A stretch of DNA of 64,000 bases. Source: a virus. The notes under the pieces are model-generated. The model saw nothing but the letters and a program-made list of their open reading frames with translations, was not told the DNA's origin and made no database searches. This document shows, piece by piece, positions 38,657-48,500 of the stretch (positions are counted from its first letter, which is position 1; each line of letters starts with the position of its first letter). The position numbers and the translations under genes were made by a program. The stretch lies in IMG/VR virus record IMGVR_UViG_3300048914_000231, positions 1-64,000 of that record; one strand, 5' to 3'.

Positions 38657-40087
38657 TTACTGGTCGCTGCTACGGATCACGTTCAGGGAGCCGCCATTGC
38701 TACCGACGGCGAAGGTGGCTTCGAACGGCTGGATCACGGCGTTGTTGTTGCGTACCACCACGCGCGCGGTGAACGGGGCGTTATACAGGAACGTCACCGA
38801 CTCCGACGTGCCTGTGGCCGTCTTGAACAGGAACGGTACGAACGCGACCGCGTTGGCGGAAAGGGCGGTGCCGGTCTGGGCGCCGAGCGTGAACACCTTG
38901 CCGGCCCAGGACATGTAGGCGAACGACCTGGTGCCGACCACAATGGTGCCCGCGGCCGGCGTGTCCGGCGAGACGGTCTCGTTGACGGTGATGGTCGTGG
39001 CGGTCGATCCGTGGGCGCCATTCAGGGTGTACTCGTCCTGCTTGATGCCGCTGCCGGTATCGCGCCCGACCACGATGGCGTCGCCCGCCGTCAGGTTCGA
39101 AATCGTGATGCCAACGATGTTCGGCGGCACCTGGCTGGTGCCGTCGGCGGCCGTCAGCTGGTAGTTTTGCGATTCGGCCGGCAGCACGCCGGCGATCTTC
39201 CAGCCACGCGCGAGAATCCATTTGCCGGCCGAGAACGTGCCCATCGGCGCCGCGTCGTTCGGCGTGTAGCCGCCCAGCGCGCGAAAGCGCCAGCCCTCGA
39301 TGCCATTGATCGAGACGGTCGACGTCTCCGAGCAGATCGCCTGGCAGTACTGGTAGGCTTCCTGCAGCGTGCAGCCGTTTTGCAGCGTGATGGTGGCGTC
39401 GTAGTTCTTGCTGCCATTGCCATTGCCAAGGTCGAGCGTGGTGGCGCCGACCGTGATCACGACCTTGGGCGTGCCGCCGGTGCCCAGCGCGAGCGCGTTG
39501 GCCAGGGTCAGGGTGGCCGCGTTGTCGACCGACACCGACAGTGCCGCCGAGTTCTCGCCGCCGGCGGAGAGGTCGACGTCGAAGGTCGAGAAGGTGTTGC
39601 CCCACTGGCGCGAGAACACGGTTGCGGTGCCGCCGCCGATGAACGCGCCCGCGTCCTTGGCCTTGACCATGATCTGGATATGACCATTGGCCCAGTACTT
39701 GGTCAGCTTGGCGTTGTTCTGCACGACGTAGATCGACGAGCCGGCGACGATCGTGCCGATCGACTTGATGCCGGCGTACATCGTGTTGCCGCCGCTTTGC
39801 TTGATCGAACCCTTGTTGATGAACTGCGCCACCGAATCATCGATGTTGAAGCCATTGATCAGGTTCAGGCGCGATGCCACAAGCGTGTCGCGCGGGCCGT
39901 CCAGCTTGGACGGGTTGGAGGACAGGATCGACAGCTGGTCGTCGCCAGACTGGGCAAGATTGTCGGCCAGGTCCTGCAGCCAGGTGTGCAGGTCGAGGAC
40001 CGGATAGACGTTGGTGGTAGCCGGCGACGCAGCCCGGCGGATATTGCCAGATGCATCGATCTGGAAGTCTGCTGCATTGATGGTCAT
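38657..40087 (-). CDS. Tail or fibre structural protein (476 aa)
   Basis: Unrecognised structural protein. Opening residues (MTINAADFQIDASGNIRRAA) and the long Gly/Ala/Thr/Ser-rich beta region are typical of phage fibre or tip proteins. No Cys-rich or catalytic motif. Follows the 133-residue gene by 3 nt; likely a receptor-binding or baseplate component. Confidence 0.6.
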   Translation of the reverse strand: MTINAADFQIDASGNIRRAASPATTNVYPVLDLHTWLQDLADNLAQSGDDQLSILSSNPSKLDGPRDTLVASRLNLINGFNIDDSVAQFINKGSIKQSGGNTMYAGIKSIGTIVAGSSIYVVQNNAKLTKYWANGHIQIMVKAKDAGAFIGGGTATVFSRQWGNTFSTFDVDLSAGGENSAALSVSVDNAATLTLANALALGTGGTPKVVITVGATTLDLGNGNGSKNYDATITLQNGCTLQEAYQYCQAICSETSTVSINGIEGWRFRALGGYTPNDAAPMGTFSAGKWILARGWKIAGVLPAESQNYQLTAADGTSQVPPNIVGITISNLTAGDAIVVGRDTGSGIKQDEYTLNGAHGSTATTITVNETVSPDTPAAGTIVVGTRSFAYMSWAGKVFTLGAQTGTALSANAVAFVPFLFKTATGTSESVTFLYNAPFTARVVVRNNNAVIQPFEATFAVGSNGGSLNVIRSSDQ

Positions 40088-40090
40088 TGC

Positions 40091-40492
40091 TTACTCGTCC
40101 GAGAGCTGGTTGATAAAGATGGATTGCGTACCAAGCGCTGCGACAGCCTGCGTCTCGTACGGCTGGTAATACGGTGCGCCGCTTGCCTTGCGTACCTTGA
40201 TCCTGAGGTTGTTGCGGGCGCTGCCGGACAGGTACACCGGCACCAGCATCGACACCACGACGTCCGTTGTCGTGCCCGAGACCGCCATTTCACCGGCGCC
40301 GTTTTCTACGTCGTAGGTTGATCCGACCACCACGTTGGTCAGGACCAGGGTCATCGACCCGACCGGATCGGTGGCCAGCAGCTGGCGTTCGATGACGTGG
40401 CCGAAATTGACATTCATCCTGCCGTTATCGGACGGGAGCTCCATCGTTCCGCCGCCGGTCCCGCGCATATTGATAAACATGGCGTTTGACAT
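40091..40492 (-). CDS. Small tail structural protein (133 aa)
   Basis: Beta-rich, Gly/Thr/Val-rich protein without recognised domain. Its start (40492) overlaps the stop of the 662-residue protein by one base, so it is coupled to it. Probably an accessory fibre component. Confidence 0.55.
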   Translation of the reverse strand: MSNAMFINMRGTGGGTMELPSDNGRMNVNFGHVIERQLLATDPVGSMTLVLTNVVVGSTYDVENGAGEMAVSGTTTDVVVSMLVPVYLSGSARNNLRIKVRKASGAPYYQPYETQAVAALGTQSIFINQLSDE

Positions 40493-42480
40493 CAGACCAC
40501 CTTCAGTTCCGGATCGATGAACGTACCCAGCGTGGCATTGGCCACCGAGGCGTGCAGCCTGATGTAGATCGACACTTCGCAGCCGTTGGCCATGTCCGGG
40601 CAGAACAGGCTGATCTGCTTCTTGGCGAACGTCTGACCGCTGTAGGACACGGCACCGCCAGCTTCACTCGACCAGACGGTCGTGGTGTCCGGGGTGAGGG
40701 CGGTATTGCCCGTGACGTCCAGCGAATCGACATAACGGATACCGCCCGTGCTGTCGAGGTAGGTCGCCATGAAGCTGATGTCGGCCATCGTCCACGACAG
40801 GGTTGATTCCACCGCAAAATTCAGCGTGACCGTACGGTCACCGGTGGCCAGCGTGTTCACCTTGTTGATGGTGGGGAGCTCGAAAGGCGAGGCCCGGCTC
40901 AGCATGAGGTTGTACGTGGCGGGGATCGCGTAAATGACCCATGGCGTCACGCCATCCAGCAGGCGGGCCGATGCGGTCGGGTAACCCTTGGCCGAATTCC
41001 ATTCGCAAAAGCCGTTGCGGCGGTCGATCAGAAAATCGCGATAACCGTACTTCGATTCGGCCGTATAGCTGTCGGCTGCCATCGTCGTATTACCGGCGCC
41101 ACCCAGGGCCACGTTGGGTCCGCGATCCTTGATGGCGCCGAAATCGCAATTACGGAACGACACGTCGCCGCCCGAGGAGATGTTACCGCTTGTCATCAGG
41201 CGGCAGGTGCTGATGAAGCCGATGAACTTGCAGTCCGTGTAACGTGCCAACACCGGATTGCCGCCACTGGAAGGGGCAAGAATCGGGCTGATCGCATTGG
41301 TGCAGTCGTTGACGACGAATTCGTGCGCTTCCAGGCTGTAGTTACACGATCCGTTAATGGACGAGGTGACAAAGCCACCCATGCTGTTGTTGTCTTTTGC
41401 CCATACCTGGCGACAGCCGATCATGCGGGTGCGAACCTGGAGGGAGCCCGAGGTTGCCAGCTTGAGGGCGTTGATTGCCGTCGAGGTCTGGGAGTTGCCA
41501 GGGGCATCCATCAAAAGATTTTCCCATGTCATTGGGGTATTACCGATGGCGATGACAAATCCGGCAAGGCTGGTGGATGTGGCGGATGCTTCCATGACCA
41601 GATTGCGCTGGCTGGAACTGTAGCGTTTGGACTTGATGTGGCAGAAAGTGGTGCCCAGCCCCTGGAAAGTGATGTTGCTATTGCTGGTCCAGGTACAGGC
41701 GATTTTGAAAACCGGACTGCTGCCGTCGGCGGGCCAGGTTGTGCCATCATCGATTTCAAAGAGGACCGGCTGCGTGGCCGAACCCATGGCGGCGAACGTG
41801 ATGGTGGTGTTGCTGTTGGTGGCGAACTGAAGCGTCTTGCTGGCGCGGACCCTGATGCGGTCGCCCAGATCCATCACGCCGGCGATGGGCTTGTTGGTGC
41901 CCCAGCAGCCGTACTGGCCAATACTCCAGTTGGATTTGCCAAACGTGGCCAGGTGGTTCACGAGGTAGCCCCATGCGCCACCGGCACCGCCGGAAAACTG
42001 CGCATTGAGCTGGCTGCCACCGGTGAGGCCAGTAGAGGTCACGGCAAAGAACGACGTGCCGTTGAAGGCTGCCGACCCTGCGCGCGTCTGGATGTTCAGC
42101 GTGGCGCCGCTGGAAGTCGCATACAGGATGTCCTGCAGTTTGCAGGCGGTCCAGCCCAGCAACGGGTTGGATGCCCCGATTACCGTGATCAGGTTGGTAT
42201 TCGCCGTCTGAATGATGGCAGCGGCCAGGTTGGCCGCAAGGGTTGAGCCGCTGCCCGCGTTGAACTGGTTGGCGCCGGCGCCGGAAGCCACGCAGGTCAG
42301 CTGGGCGCCGGCGATCGTGACGGTATTGCCAGCGGCAGCCGTGTAACCGGTCAGGTCGATGGAGCAGGTGGCGATGGTCGCCGCGCCGCTGGAGGTGCCG
42401 TCACCATCCTGGCACACGCCGGCGCCAGGTGTAGCGCTCCAGGCCGCATACAGGCCGTGATCGAGATATTTAGTAGCCAT
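40492..42480 (-). CDS. Putative receptor-binding tail protein with beta-helix-like region (662 aa)
   Basis: N-terminal 30 residues (MATKYLDHGLYAAW) look like an attachment segment. Residues about 35-165 form an Ig-like module (TVTIAGAQLTCVASGAG, LAANLAAAII, FFAVTSTGLTGG) that resembles the insert in the major tail protein. From about 200 the pattern of Asn- and Ser-rich turns and short strands suits a right-handed beta-helix, as in tailspikes. No hydrolase motif is evident. Overlaps the upstream gene by 11 nt. Confidence 0.65.
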   Translation of the reverse strand: MATKYLDHGLYAAWSATPGAGVCQDGDGTSSGAATIATCSIDLTGYTAAAGNTVTIAGAQLTCVASGAGANQFNAGSGSTLAANLAAAIIQTANTNLITVIGASNPLLGWTACKLQDILYATSSGATLNIQTRAGSAAFNGTSFFAVTSTGLTGGSQLNAQFSGGAGGAWGYLVNHLATFGKSNWSIGQYGCWGTNKPIAGVMDLGDRIRVRASKTLQFATNSNTTITFAAMGSATQPVLFEIDDGTTWPADGSSPVFKIACTWTSNSNITFQGLGTTFCHIKSKRYSSSQRNLVMEASATSTSLAGFVIAIGNTPMTWENLLMDAPGNSQTSTAINALKLATSGSLQVRTRMIGCRQVWAKDNNSMGGFVTSSINGSCNYSLEAHEFVVNDCTNAISPILAPSSGGNPVLARYTDCKFIGFISTCRLMTSGNISSGGDVSFRNCDFGAIKDRGPNVALGGAGNTTMAADSYTAESKYGYRDFLIDRRNGFCEWNSAKGYPTASARLLDGVTPWVIYAIPATYNLMLSRASPFELPTINKVNTLATGDRTVTLNFAVESTLSWTMADISFMATYLDSTGGIRYVDSLDVTGNTALTPDTTTVWSSEAGGAVSYSGQTFAKKQISLFCPDMANGCEVSIYIRLHASVANATLGTFIDPELKVV

Positions 42481-42916
42481 TGTTGATTGCCGCTCCGTAG
42501 TTGACCATCAGGGCGACCTGTTCCATGTGTGCCGCTGGGGTTTCGAGAATGCCCGCCTTCAGTTCGGGCGTGCACAGTCCTTTGGAAATCAGCAGGTCGA
42601 TCGCACTGGCCACGTCGGCCCGGCGCAGGTCGACCCACTTCCTGGATTGCACATCACGGACCACGGCCACCACCAGTGGATCGGTGGAGGCCAGAATCCC
42701 GATTTTCCTGGTGTCGAAGCGATCAAAGAATGGCCCGATGTCCATCAGCCACTTGGTTGCCAGGTCTCCCGGCTGCGGCAGTGTCGGATTCAGCTGGTCC
42801 TGCGCGACATGGTCATACTGGTCGAGCGGATAGAGTTCGGTATTGGACACATGCAGGGCGCCATAGGCATACACGTCCCTGCCGGTGGCTTTGTCGAAAA
42901 CAAGGTAGGTGGTCAT
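42470..42916 (-). CDS. Hypothetical tail-cluster protein (148 aa)
   Basis: Unrecognised. Mixed alpha/beta with a hydrophobic C-terminal half (ASAIDLLISKGLCTPELKAG). ATG 42916 lies 3 nt after the upstream stop; the longer frame is a shadow. Could be a fibre-assembly chaperone by position. Confidence 0.6.
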   Translation of the reverse strand: MTTYLVFDKATGRDVYAYGALHVSNTELYPLDQYDHVAQDQLNPTLPQPGDLATKWLMDIGPFFDRFDTRKIGILASTDPLVVAVVRDVQSRKWVDLRRADVASAIDLLISKGLCTPELKAGILETPAAHMEQVALMVNYGAAINNGY

Positions 42917-42918
42917 GC

Positions 42919-43299
42919 TTACTCGTAGGTATAGGTGACACGGTCGGTCCAGGCGTACGCGAACGCACCGCCGCCGACCCATGTGGTTACGACGTCGACG
43001 GCGCCGATAATGGTTTTGCTGATGCGCCAGACCGGGCTGGCGTCGTCGCTGCCCGACGCGGCCCAGCCCTTGTAGACCGAGACGTCACCGGACATGTCGA
43101 CGCGGCGCGCATACACGGTGTCGGCTGCCGGGGGACCGGGCGGGCCCTGCGTGCCCACTTCGATGATGTCGACGTCGACGTTCTCGACCACCAGTGTGGC
43201 ACTCTCTACCGTGTCGGTAATCGTGTCTGCGCCCGTGCCTTCCACCAGTACCGACGTCTCGTTTTGCACTTCGAGAAGGATGATTTGCGGCTCCGGCAT
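42919..43299 (-). CDS. Small tail protein with collagen-like GPPGPP stretch (126 aa)
   Basis: Acidic N-terminal half, then GTQGPPGPPA (about 50-59), a very short collagen-like linker typical of fibres, then DMSGDVSVYKGWAASGSDDA, SPVWRISKTIIGAVDVVTTW, which recurs in phage fibre proteins (here split in two). ATG 43299 overlaps the upstream stop (TGATG). Confidence 0.65.
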   Translation of the reverse strand: MPEPQIILLEVQNETSVLVEGTGADTITDTVESATLVVENVDVDIIEVGTQGPPGPPAADTVYARRVDMSGDVSVYKGWAASGSDDASPVWRISKTIIGAVDVVTTWVGGGAFAYAWTDRVTYTYE

Positions 43300-43655
43300 C
43301 ACGCTGCCTTTCTGGTGACGGCCGGCGACAGCTTGACGGCGCCTTCGATCAGACGGATCGCGGATTCGTCACCCACGTACAGGTACATGTCGTAGACGGC
43401 CGACTGGAACGTCAGCGCGGCGGTCTGCGCCGGCGTGAGCTTCAGCTGGATGGTGCCGGCCTTGCCGCCCAGCGTGATGCCGCCGTTTTCAGTCGACATT
43501 TCCACCAGGACCGTGCCGCCAACCTTGTCGCGCACCTGCAAAAGCGCGGTGTAGCCGGTCAGGTCGACCGCGCGCTTGTTCTTGTCACGCCACACAAGAC
43601 GCTTCGAATACTCGGCGCCTTGTTCGAACGTAAGATTGAGTTTCAAAGCTGACAT
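43299..43655 (-). CDS. Tail protein with BppU-like N-terminal type domain (118 aa)
   Basis: LNLTFEQGAEYSKRLVWRDK, DLTGYTALLQVRDK and KLTPAQTAALTFQSAVYDMY follow the beta-sandwich pattern common at the start of phage baseplate/fibre proteins. ATG 43655 is deduced from the promoter: the -10 box at 43688-43683 starts RNA near 43676, so the longer frame to 43802 is excluded; AAGGG serves as ribosome site. Confidence 0.65.
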   Translation of the reverse strand: MSALKLNLTFEQGAEYSKRLVWRDKNKRAVDLTGYTALLQVRDKVGGTVLVEMSTENGGITLGGKAGTIQLKLTPAQTAALTFQSAVYDMYLYVGDESAIRLIEGAVKLSPAVTRKAA

Positions 43656-43682
43656 CGGACTGACCCTTATAGGAATCGCCCG

Positions 43683-43711
43683 ATTATATGTCAGTGCTGA
43701 CTTAGTTTCAA
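43683..43711 (-). promoter_or_regulatory. Class A promoter with operator between -35 and -10
   Basis: -35 TTGAAA (43711-43706), 17-bp spacer, -10 TATAAT (43688-43683) on the minus strand. AGTCA-GCAC-TGACA (43702-43689) fills the spacer and abuts the -10. One mismatch. The clearest complete promoter of this class. Confidence 0.82.
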
Positions 43712-44247
43712 GGACGCACTTGTAGCCGAGGCGGGCCAAGTTCCTCGACCAGTTCGCCTGGCGAGAGCATGCGGTTGTGATCCAGCCAGGCCGGCGGCAC
43801 ATTCATGTTCATGCTTTTCATGTACAGGGCCGCGATTTCGTAGATGGACACGCTGCCACCCGAGCACACCACGATCTTGCGCCAGTGGATGAAGGTTTTC
43901 AGGCCCAGAAAGCAGCGCAACCCGATCACAAAGAAGGCCAGAAAGCCATAATTGATCGGATTGGCCAGCCAGTCGAAGACGGCGCGCTCGATGCAGGTGC
44001 GGTCGTCGGCGCCGGCCGGCGGGCTGCACACGTCGAAGGACTTGAACTGCGACAGCGGATGCAGCGCGTTACGGCCCGAGTTCAGGTCGGCCATGAAAAG
44101 ACGATTTGCGCACCAGACGGCCACGCCGGTATGCGTGTAAGGCTTGCGGGTAAAGAATATCGTCAGCCTGCCCAGCCAGTTGTGCACGTCGCGCACGCCG
44201 ATCAAATCGCCGGTCCGGATCTGGCTGCGCGCTTCATCGTATTTCAT
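43708..44247 (-). CDS. Permuted NlpC/P60-like (YiiX-type) papain-fold protein
   Basis: 179 residues. RTGDLIGVRD (about 11-20), KPYTHTGVAVW with a candidate catalytic His (about 35-45), and IVVCSGGSV with a candidate catalytic Cys (about 129-137): His before Cys, as in the circularly permuted papain fold. Such enzymes act on peptidoglycan or lipid/amide bonds. A hydrophobic stretch (YGFLAFFVIGLRCFLGL) precedes the Cys. Sits among fibre genes, apart from the classical tail peptidase at 56289. Confidence 0.65.
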   Translation of the reverse strand: MKYDEARSQIRTGDLIGVRDVHNWLGRLTIFFTRKPYTHTGVAVWCANRLFMADLNSGRNALHPLSQFKSFDVCSPPAGADDRTCIERAVFDWLANPINYGFLAFFVIGLRCFLGLKTFIHWRKIVVCSGGSVSIYEIAALYMKSMNMNVPPAWLDHNRMLSPGELVEELGPPRLQVRP

Positions 44248-44256
44248 GGCTTGTCC

Positions 44257-44934
44257 TTATGCGTAGGCCCGAATGAAAAACTTCCAGTTGGCGTTCGTCA
44301 GCGTGACCGCGGCGCCGGTGGTCTTGTTCAGGGCGGCCAGCGGGGTCGCCGCCGAGGTCATGCGCACCGACAGGTTGGTGGCGTCCGACGTGAGCGACAT
44401 GTCGGTGAAGATGTCGGCCGGGATCATGTCGCCCACGGCATAGCCGAATTCGGCCGTCATGCACTTGAGGTAAGCCTGCACCAGCTTGGGCGCGGCGCCC
44501 AGGCCGTGCGCCAGCGTGTACAGGGCGGCCGGCGTAACCGTCTGGTCGGCGCTCTGAAAGTACTTGGTGATCGGCAGTACGCTGTTGTCAGCAGCCGTGA
44601 GCAGGGTCTGGATGCGGTTCATGGCGGCGGTGAATACCGCGGCCGTGCCGACGTCACCCTGTGCAATGGTCGGGATCATGCCCGGGTAGGTGGCGTCGAC
44701 CGCGAACACGCCGGTCGCGGTCGGGTTCGTGGCGCCCTGGTAGTTGCCCGTCAGCGTGACCGTGGTCAGGCCGGTGCCGGCGTTGTAGGTCGAATTGATG
44801 GAGACGAAATAGGGCACCAGTTCGGTATCCACCATGAAAATGGTATTCGCCTTGATGCGCGCCGTCTGGTCGCCCGCAACCGTCACGGTCTGGGAGCCAT
44901 TCGTCACCGAACAGGTTTTCTTGATTTGTGCCAT
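44257..44934 (-). CDS. Tail fibre-like structural protein (225 aa)
   Basis: Ser/Thr/Ala-rich beta protein (CSVTNGSQTVTVAGD, GLTTVTLTGNYQG), with a helical middle (AAVFTAAMNRIQTLL) and a C-terminal domain ending KFFIRAYA. The layout is that of phage fibre or tip accessory proteins. ATG 44934 with GGG upstream is preferred to the longer frame, which overlaps the promoter at 44966-44989. Confidence 0.6.
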   Translation of the reverse strand: MAQIKKTCSVTNGSQTVTVAGDQTARIKANTIFMVDTELVPYFVSINSTYNAGTGLTTVTLTGNYQGATNPTATGVFAVDATYPGMIPTIAQGDVGTAAVFTAAMNRIQTLLTAADNSVLPITKYFQSADQTVTPAALYTLAHGLGAAPKLVQAYLKCMTAEFGYAVGDMIPADIFTDMSLTSDATNLSVRMTSAATPLAALNKTTGAAVTLTNANWKFFIRAYA

Positions 44935-44965
44935 GTCATTACCCTGATAATGTGGCGGCCAGTCT

Positions 44966-44989
44966 ATCATAAGTCATTCATGACTTATG
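44966..44989 (-). promoter_or_regulatory. Class A promoter with extended operator
   Basis: CATAAGTCA-TTCA-TGACTTATG (44968-44989), the longest copy of the repeat with perfect 9-bp arms. The right arm runs into a -10 TATGAT (44971-44966) on the minus strand. Upstream of the gene starting at 44934. Confidence 0.75.
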
Positions 44990-45010
44990 AACTGGCGGCC
45001 GCAAAAAGAT

Positions 45011-45529
45011 TCACGCCGCCAGGATCGCCGACCTGTTCGTGACCAGAATCCACTGGCGGTGCGCCTCCCAGCTGTCCTCCCTGATCAGGCCGGCCTTGAG
45101 CAGGTTGGCGCGGTACAGCGCGGACATCACGAGACCCTCCTGGATCACCTGCGGGAAATCCGGATGTGAAGCCAGCGCCGCGGCATTCCACGCGTCGCGC
45201 GCCTGTTCCTCGCTGCAGTCCGGATTGGCCTTGACAAAATCGACCGCGGCGGCCTTGGCAGCGAAACGTTCGGTTTCCACCAGCTGCGTCACGGTCGACT
45301 TCGGTCCGAAGTCGGCGGTGATCCCGGCGCCGGAACCGGACTCCAGCGACGTGATCATGGCCTGCACTTCCGTCAGGGCGATCTGGGCGTCGCTGTTGAC
45401 GCTGTTGAGCTTTTGCACGGCCGACGCGGTGGCGTCGATCTGGCCCTGCAGATTGGATTTTTTGAGACGCGCCGCCTGCAGGCGCGCTTCGTTGGCGAGA
45501 GCTTCTTGAATTTCGGTGGTCGTGGCCAT
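45011..45529 (-). CDS. Hypothetical coiled-coil protein in tail cluster (172 aa)
   Basis: N-terminal coiled coil (LANEARLQAARLKKSNLQGQ, then LTEVQAMITSLES) and a helical C-terminal domain (SEEQARDAWNAAALASHPDF). Probably an assembly chaperone or internal tail component by position; not recognised. Lies between the giant Hint-containing gene and the promoter at 44966. Confidence 0.6.
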   Translation of the reverse strand: MATTTEIQEALANEARLQAARLKKSNLQGQIDATASAVQKLNSVNSDAQIALTEVQAMITSLESGSGAGITADFGPKSTVTQLVETERFAAKAAAVDFVKANPDCSEEQARDAWNAAALASHPDFPQVIQEGLVMSALYRANLLKAGLIREDSWEAHRQWILVTNRSAILAA

Positions 45530-45544
45530 TGCGATTCCTTTCGG

Positions 45545-48500
45545 TTAGGGGAGCATCTTGAAGTTGTGGCAGAGCAGGCCGCCGGCAAAATAGGTGCCGG
45601 CGCCTTCAACGCGGAACGATACCACCTGACCTTGTCCGACGGCAAGGACGCTGGTCACGATCGATTCCTGCATGCCGAGAATGTGGTCGCCCGCGCGCAG
45701 GTTCTGCACGTGGACCCAGCCGCGGTCCTCGACGGCGAAGCGGTGGTTTTCGCTCCATTCGGTTGCGCGACCGTCCGCCAGCGTGACGCGGTAGCGCTGC
45801 GCCCAGATCGTGCAGCAGTCACGGATGATGCCGCCCCTGGCGATCGGCTCAAGCGTCGTGTCATTGACCGCCTGTACGACAGCGCCGTCGTGCAGGTCGC
45901 TGGCGTTGACCTCCCTGCCGCTGGCCAGGCGTACCTTGACCCACGGCGCCGGGCAGGCGCCACCACCGCCTGCGGACGTGCCGCCCGAGCCGCCGCCGGA
46001 TGAGCCCGACGTGCCGGTGATCGTCGTCGTCGACAGGTTGGCATTGACACTGGCGTTGCCGGCGAAGTCCTTGGTTGCTGACCAGCCGTACGAGTTGGCC
46101 AGGCGCACGCGCATGCAGCCGGTGAACAGGCCGTTGCTTTCCAGCTGGGTGCTGATGGTGCTGAGCGAGCCCGATCCGCTGAAGCGCCAGCCCCACGACC
46201 ACGAGCCCTGCACGATGCCACTGTCGCCGTCGTAGGTGCGCGACGGACACGGCCAGTAGAACTCGGTGAACGGGAACGTCGACGAGGTCGACTGAAACAG
46301 CTGGACGTGAATTTGCTGCATCGCGTCGAGGTTGTCGGTATAGGTGCTGTACGAGGTCGGCACCAGCTTGAAGCTGTGGTAAATCTGCTGGAAGTTGGAG
46401 TTGATCACCTGCGACGAGATAAACGAAATCGTCAGGCGGTTGATGTCCGGCGCACCGCCGCGCGTGGTGGCGTCATTGTTGCCGCGCCAGATCACCCGGC
46501 CATTGGCCTGGTTGCCGTCGATTGCCTGCACCAGGCGGAACCAGTAGTCGGAAAACGTCACGCTGCCGACCTGGAACGAGTTGTTGGCCACCTTCAGCGC
46601 CGTACCGGTCGAGGCCAGCTTGGCGCCCGCGGTCGGGTTGCCGGAACCGTCCTCGGCGTAGTTGGTGGTGCGCAGATCGGAAATCATCGCCGACTGGATT
46701 GCCGCGGACCGGATATAGGTGGAGGCATTGGCCGTGGTGATCACCGAGTCGCACCATGGCGTGACCTTGTTGCCCAGCTCCACCTTGATATTGGCAATCA
46801 CGATGTTGCCGCCGCCGGCGGCCGTCGTGAACATGCGCAGGCGGCACAGCGGCGCATTGGCGTTGGCCAGCGCCGTCTCCGTGAAGGAGTAGCGGGTCAT
46901 TGTTGTGGTAAGCGCAACCGAAATGCCGGTGCTGTCGTAATCGATGCTGTTGACGACGTCCACGTTCAGAATACGGCCGGCGGTGGTGCAGTAGGCGTCA
47001 AAACTAACGGTGTATTGAGATCCCCAGGGAATCCCCAGCGCCTGCGATTCGGCGCCGCTATAGCTCGAATCCGCGGTGGTGGCGATCCACACATACTGCC
47101 CGTCACCGAATCGCACGTCGCCGTTGCGGTTGCCGGTGGCAGTGTTGTACATCGTCATGCCGGTCGGGGCCGGGCACAGGTTCGGGTTGGTCGAAGTCTG
47201 CTGGGCCAGGCTGCTGCCGGAGGCCAGCAGCACAGTGCCATCGTCGGCCAGAATCGTGGCCGAACGCATGCTGATGGCACCAGAGGTGCCATCAATGGTG
47301 ATGGTATTCACGCCGCTGCTGTTGTAGGCGACGACGCCGTTCTTGTTCATCATCATGCCGTAGCCGCCAGTGCGTACGCCAGTCGAACTGTTGTACGTCA
47401 ACGTGCCCGCCGTGAAGCCAGCGCCGCCAGTCAGCACGTTGACCGTATTGTTGCGCATGCGCTGGGCCAGGCCGGTGGTGGGGTCATTGACGGCGCTATA
47501 CGCCTGCACACCATTCCAGTTGCTCGACAGGGGGCCAAAGCGGATGCTCTTCATCACGGCGCCAACACTGAAGAACGAACTGTCGAAGAACAGCACCTGG
47601 TTCGCCGTGGTGGAAGCGGCATCCAGGGATGTATAAAATACAACCCCGTTTTTCAGATACTTGACACTGGAGCCATCATAAACCACGGCGAAGACGTCAT
47701 TTGCCGCCCAGGTTCCACGACTGCCGCCAATCTGAGTCCCAGATTCAATGACCTTAATGGAGATTGGGTTCGTAGTGGCATCAAGGCAGAGAGACCAGTC
47801 GATCCCAGTAAAATCGACGCCCGTCAGGTCACCGGAACTATTAAGGCCGAAGGATATCGTGCTCGTGATGTCGGCTGCAACAATGGAAGCGTACGCGCCT
47901 CCCGTAAAACTGTCCCGGCTGTACACCTGTCCGTCCCAACCCGACCCGGTGCCCGTACCTTTGGTGGCGGTATTGCCGCTGACGGTAACCGAACCGGTCG
48001 CCACCAGGGCAATGTCTGCGGTCGCATTGTCGACGGGCTTGCCGGTGCCGGTGATTGCCGACCACACGTTGACGTTTGCAACCGGGATGCCGTTGATCGT
48101 GCCGGTAATGTTGCCAGTGAATGCCACACTTGTACTTGGCTGGTAGGGGTTCTCGGCCGCGAGGGACGGAACCGCGATTGTTGACATGATGACGCCCGCC
48201 GCATTGACGTCCTTGTCGACCGAGCGGTACGCGCGCACGCCGAACTTTGTGAACAGGGTGGCGCCGACGCCATACATGATGAACGCACGTTTCGCCGCAG
48301 GCAGGGTGAACACGGTTTCGGCTGCCGGCGTGGTGCCGAAGGTGTATGCGGCATTCGTAGATGCCTGATACACGTAGACCAGGAAGCCGTCGATGTCTCC
48401 CTCATTGCCCGACCATGCCCATTCGAACGAAATGTCGGCCGAGCCATCGGTGCGGATCGTGTGATCGACCGCCGTGCCATCGGCCAGGATGGTTGGCGCG

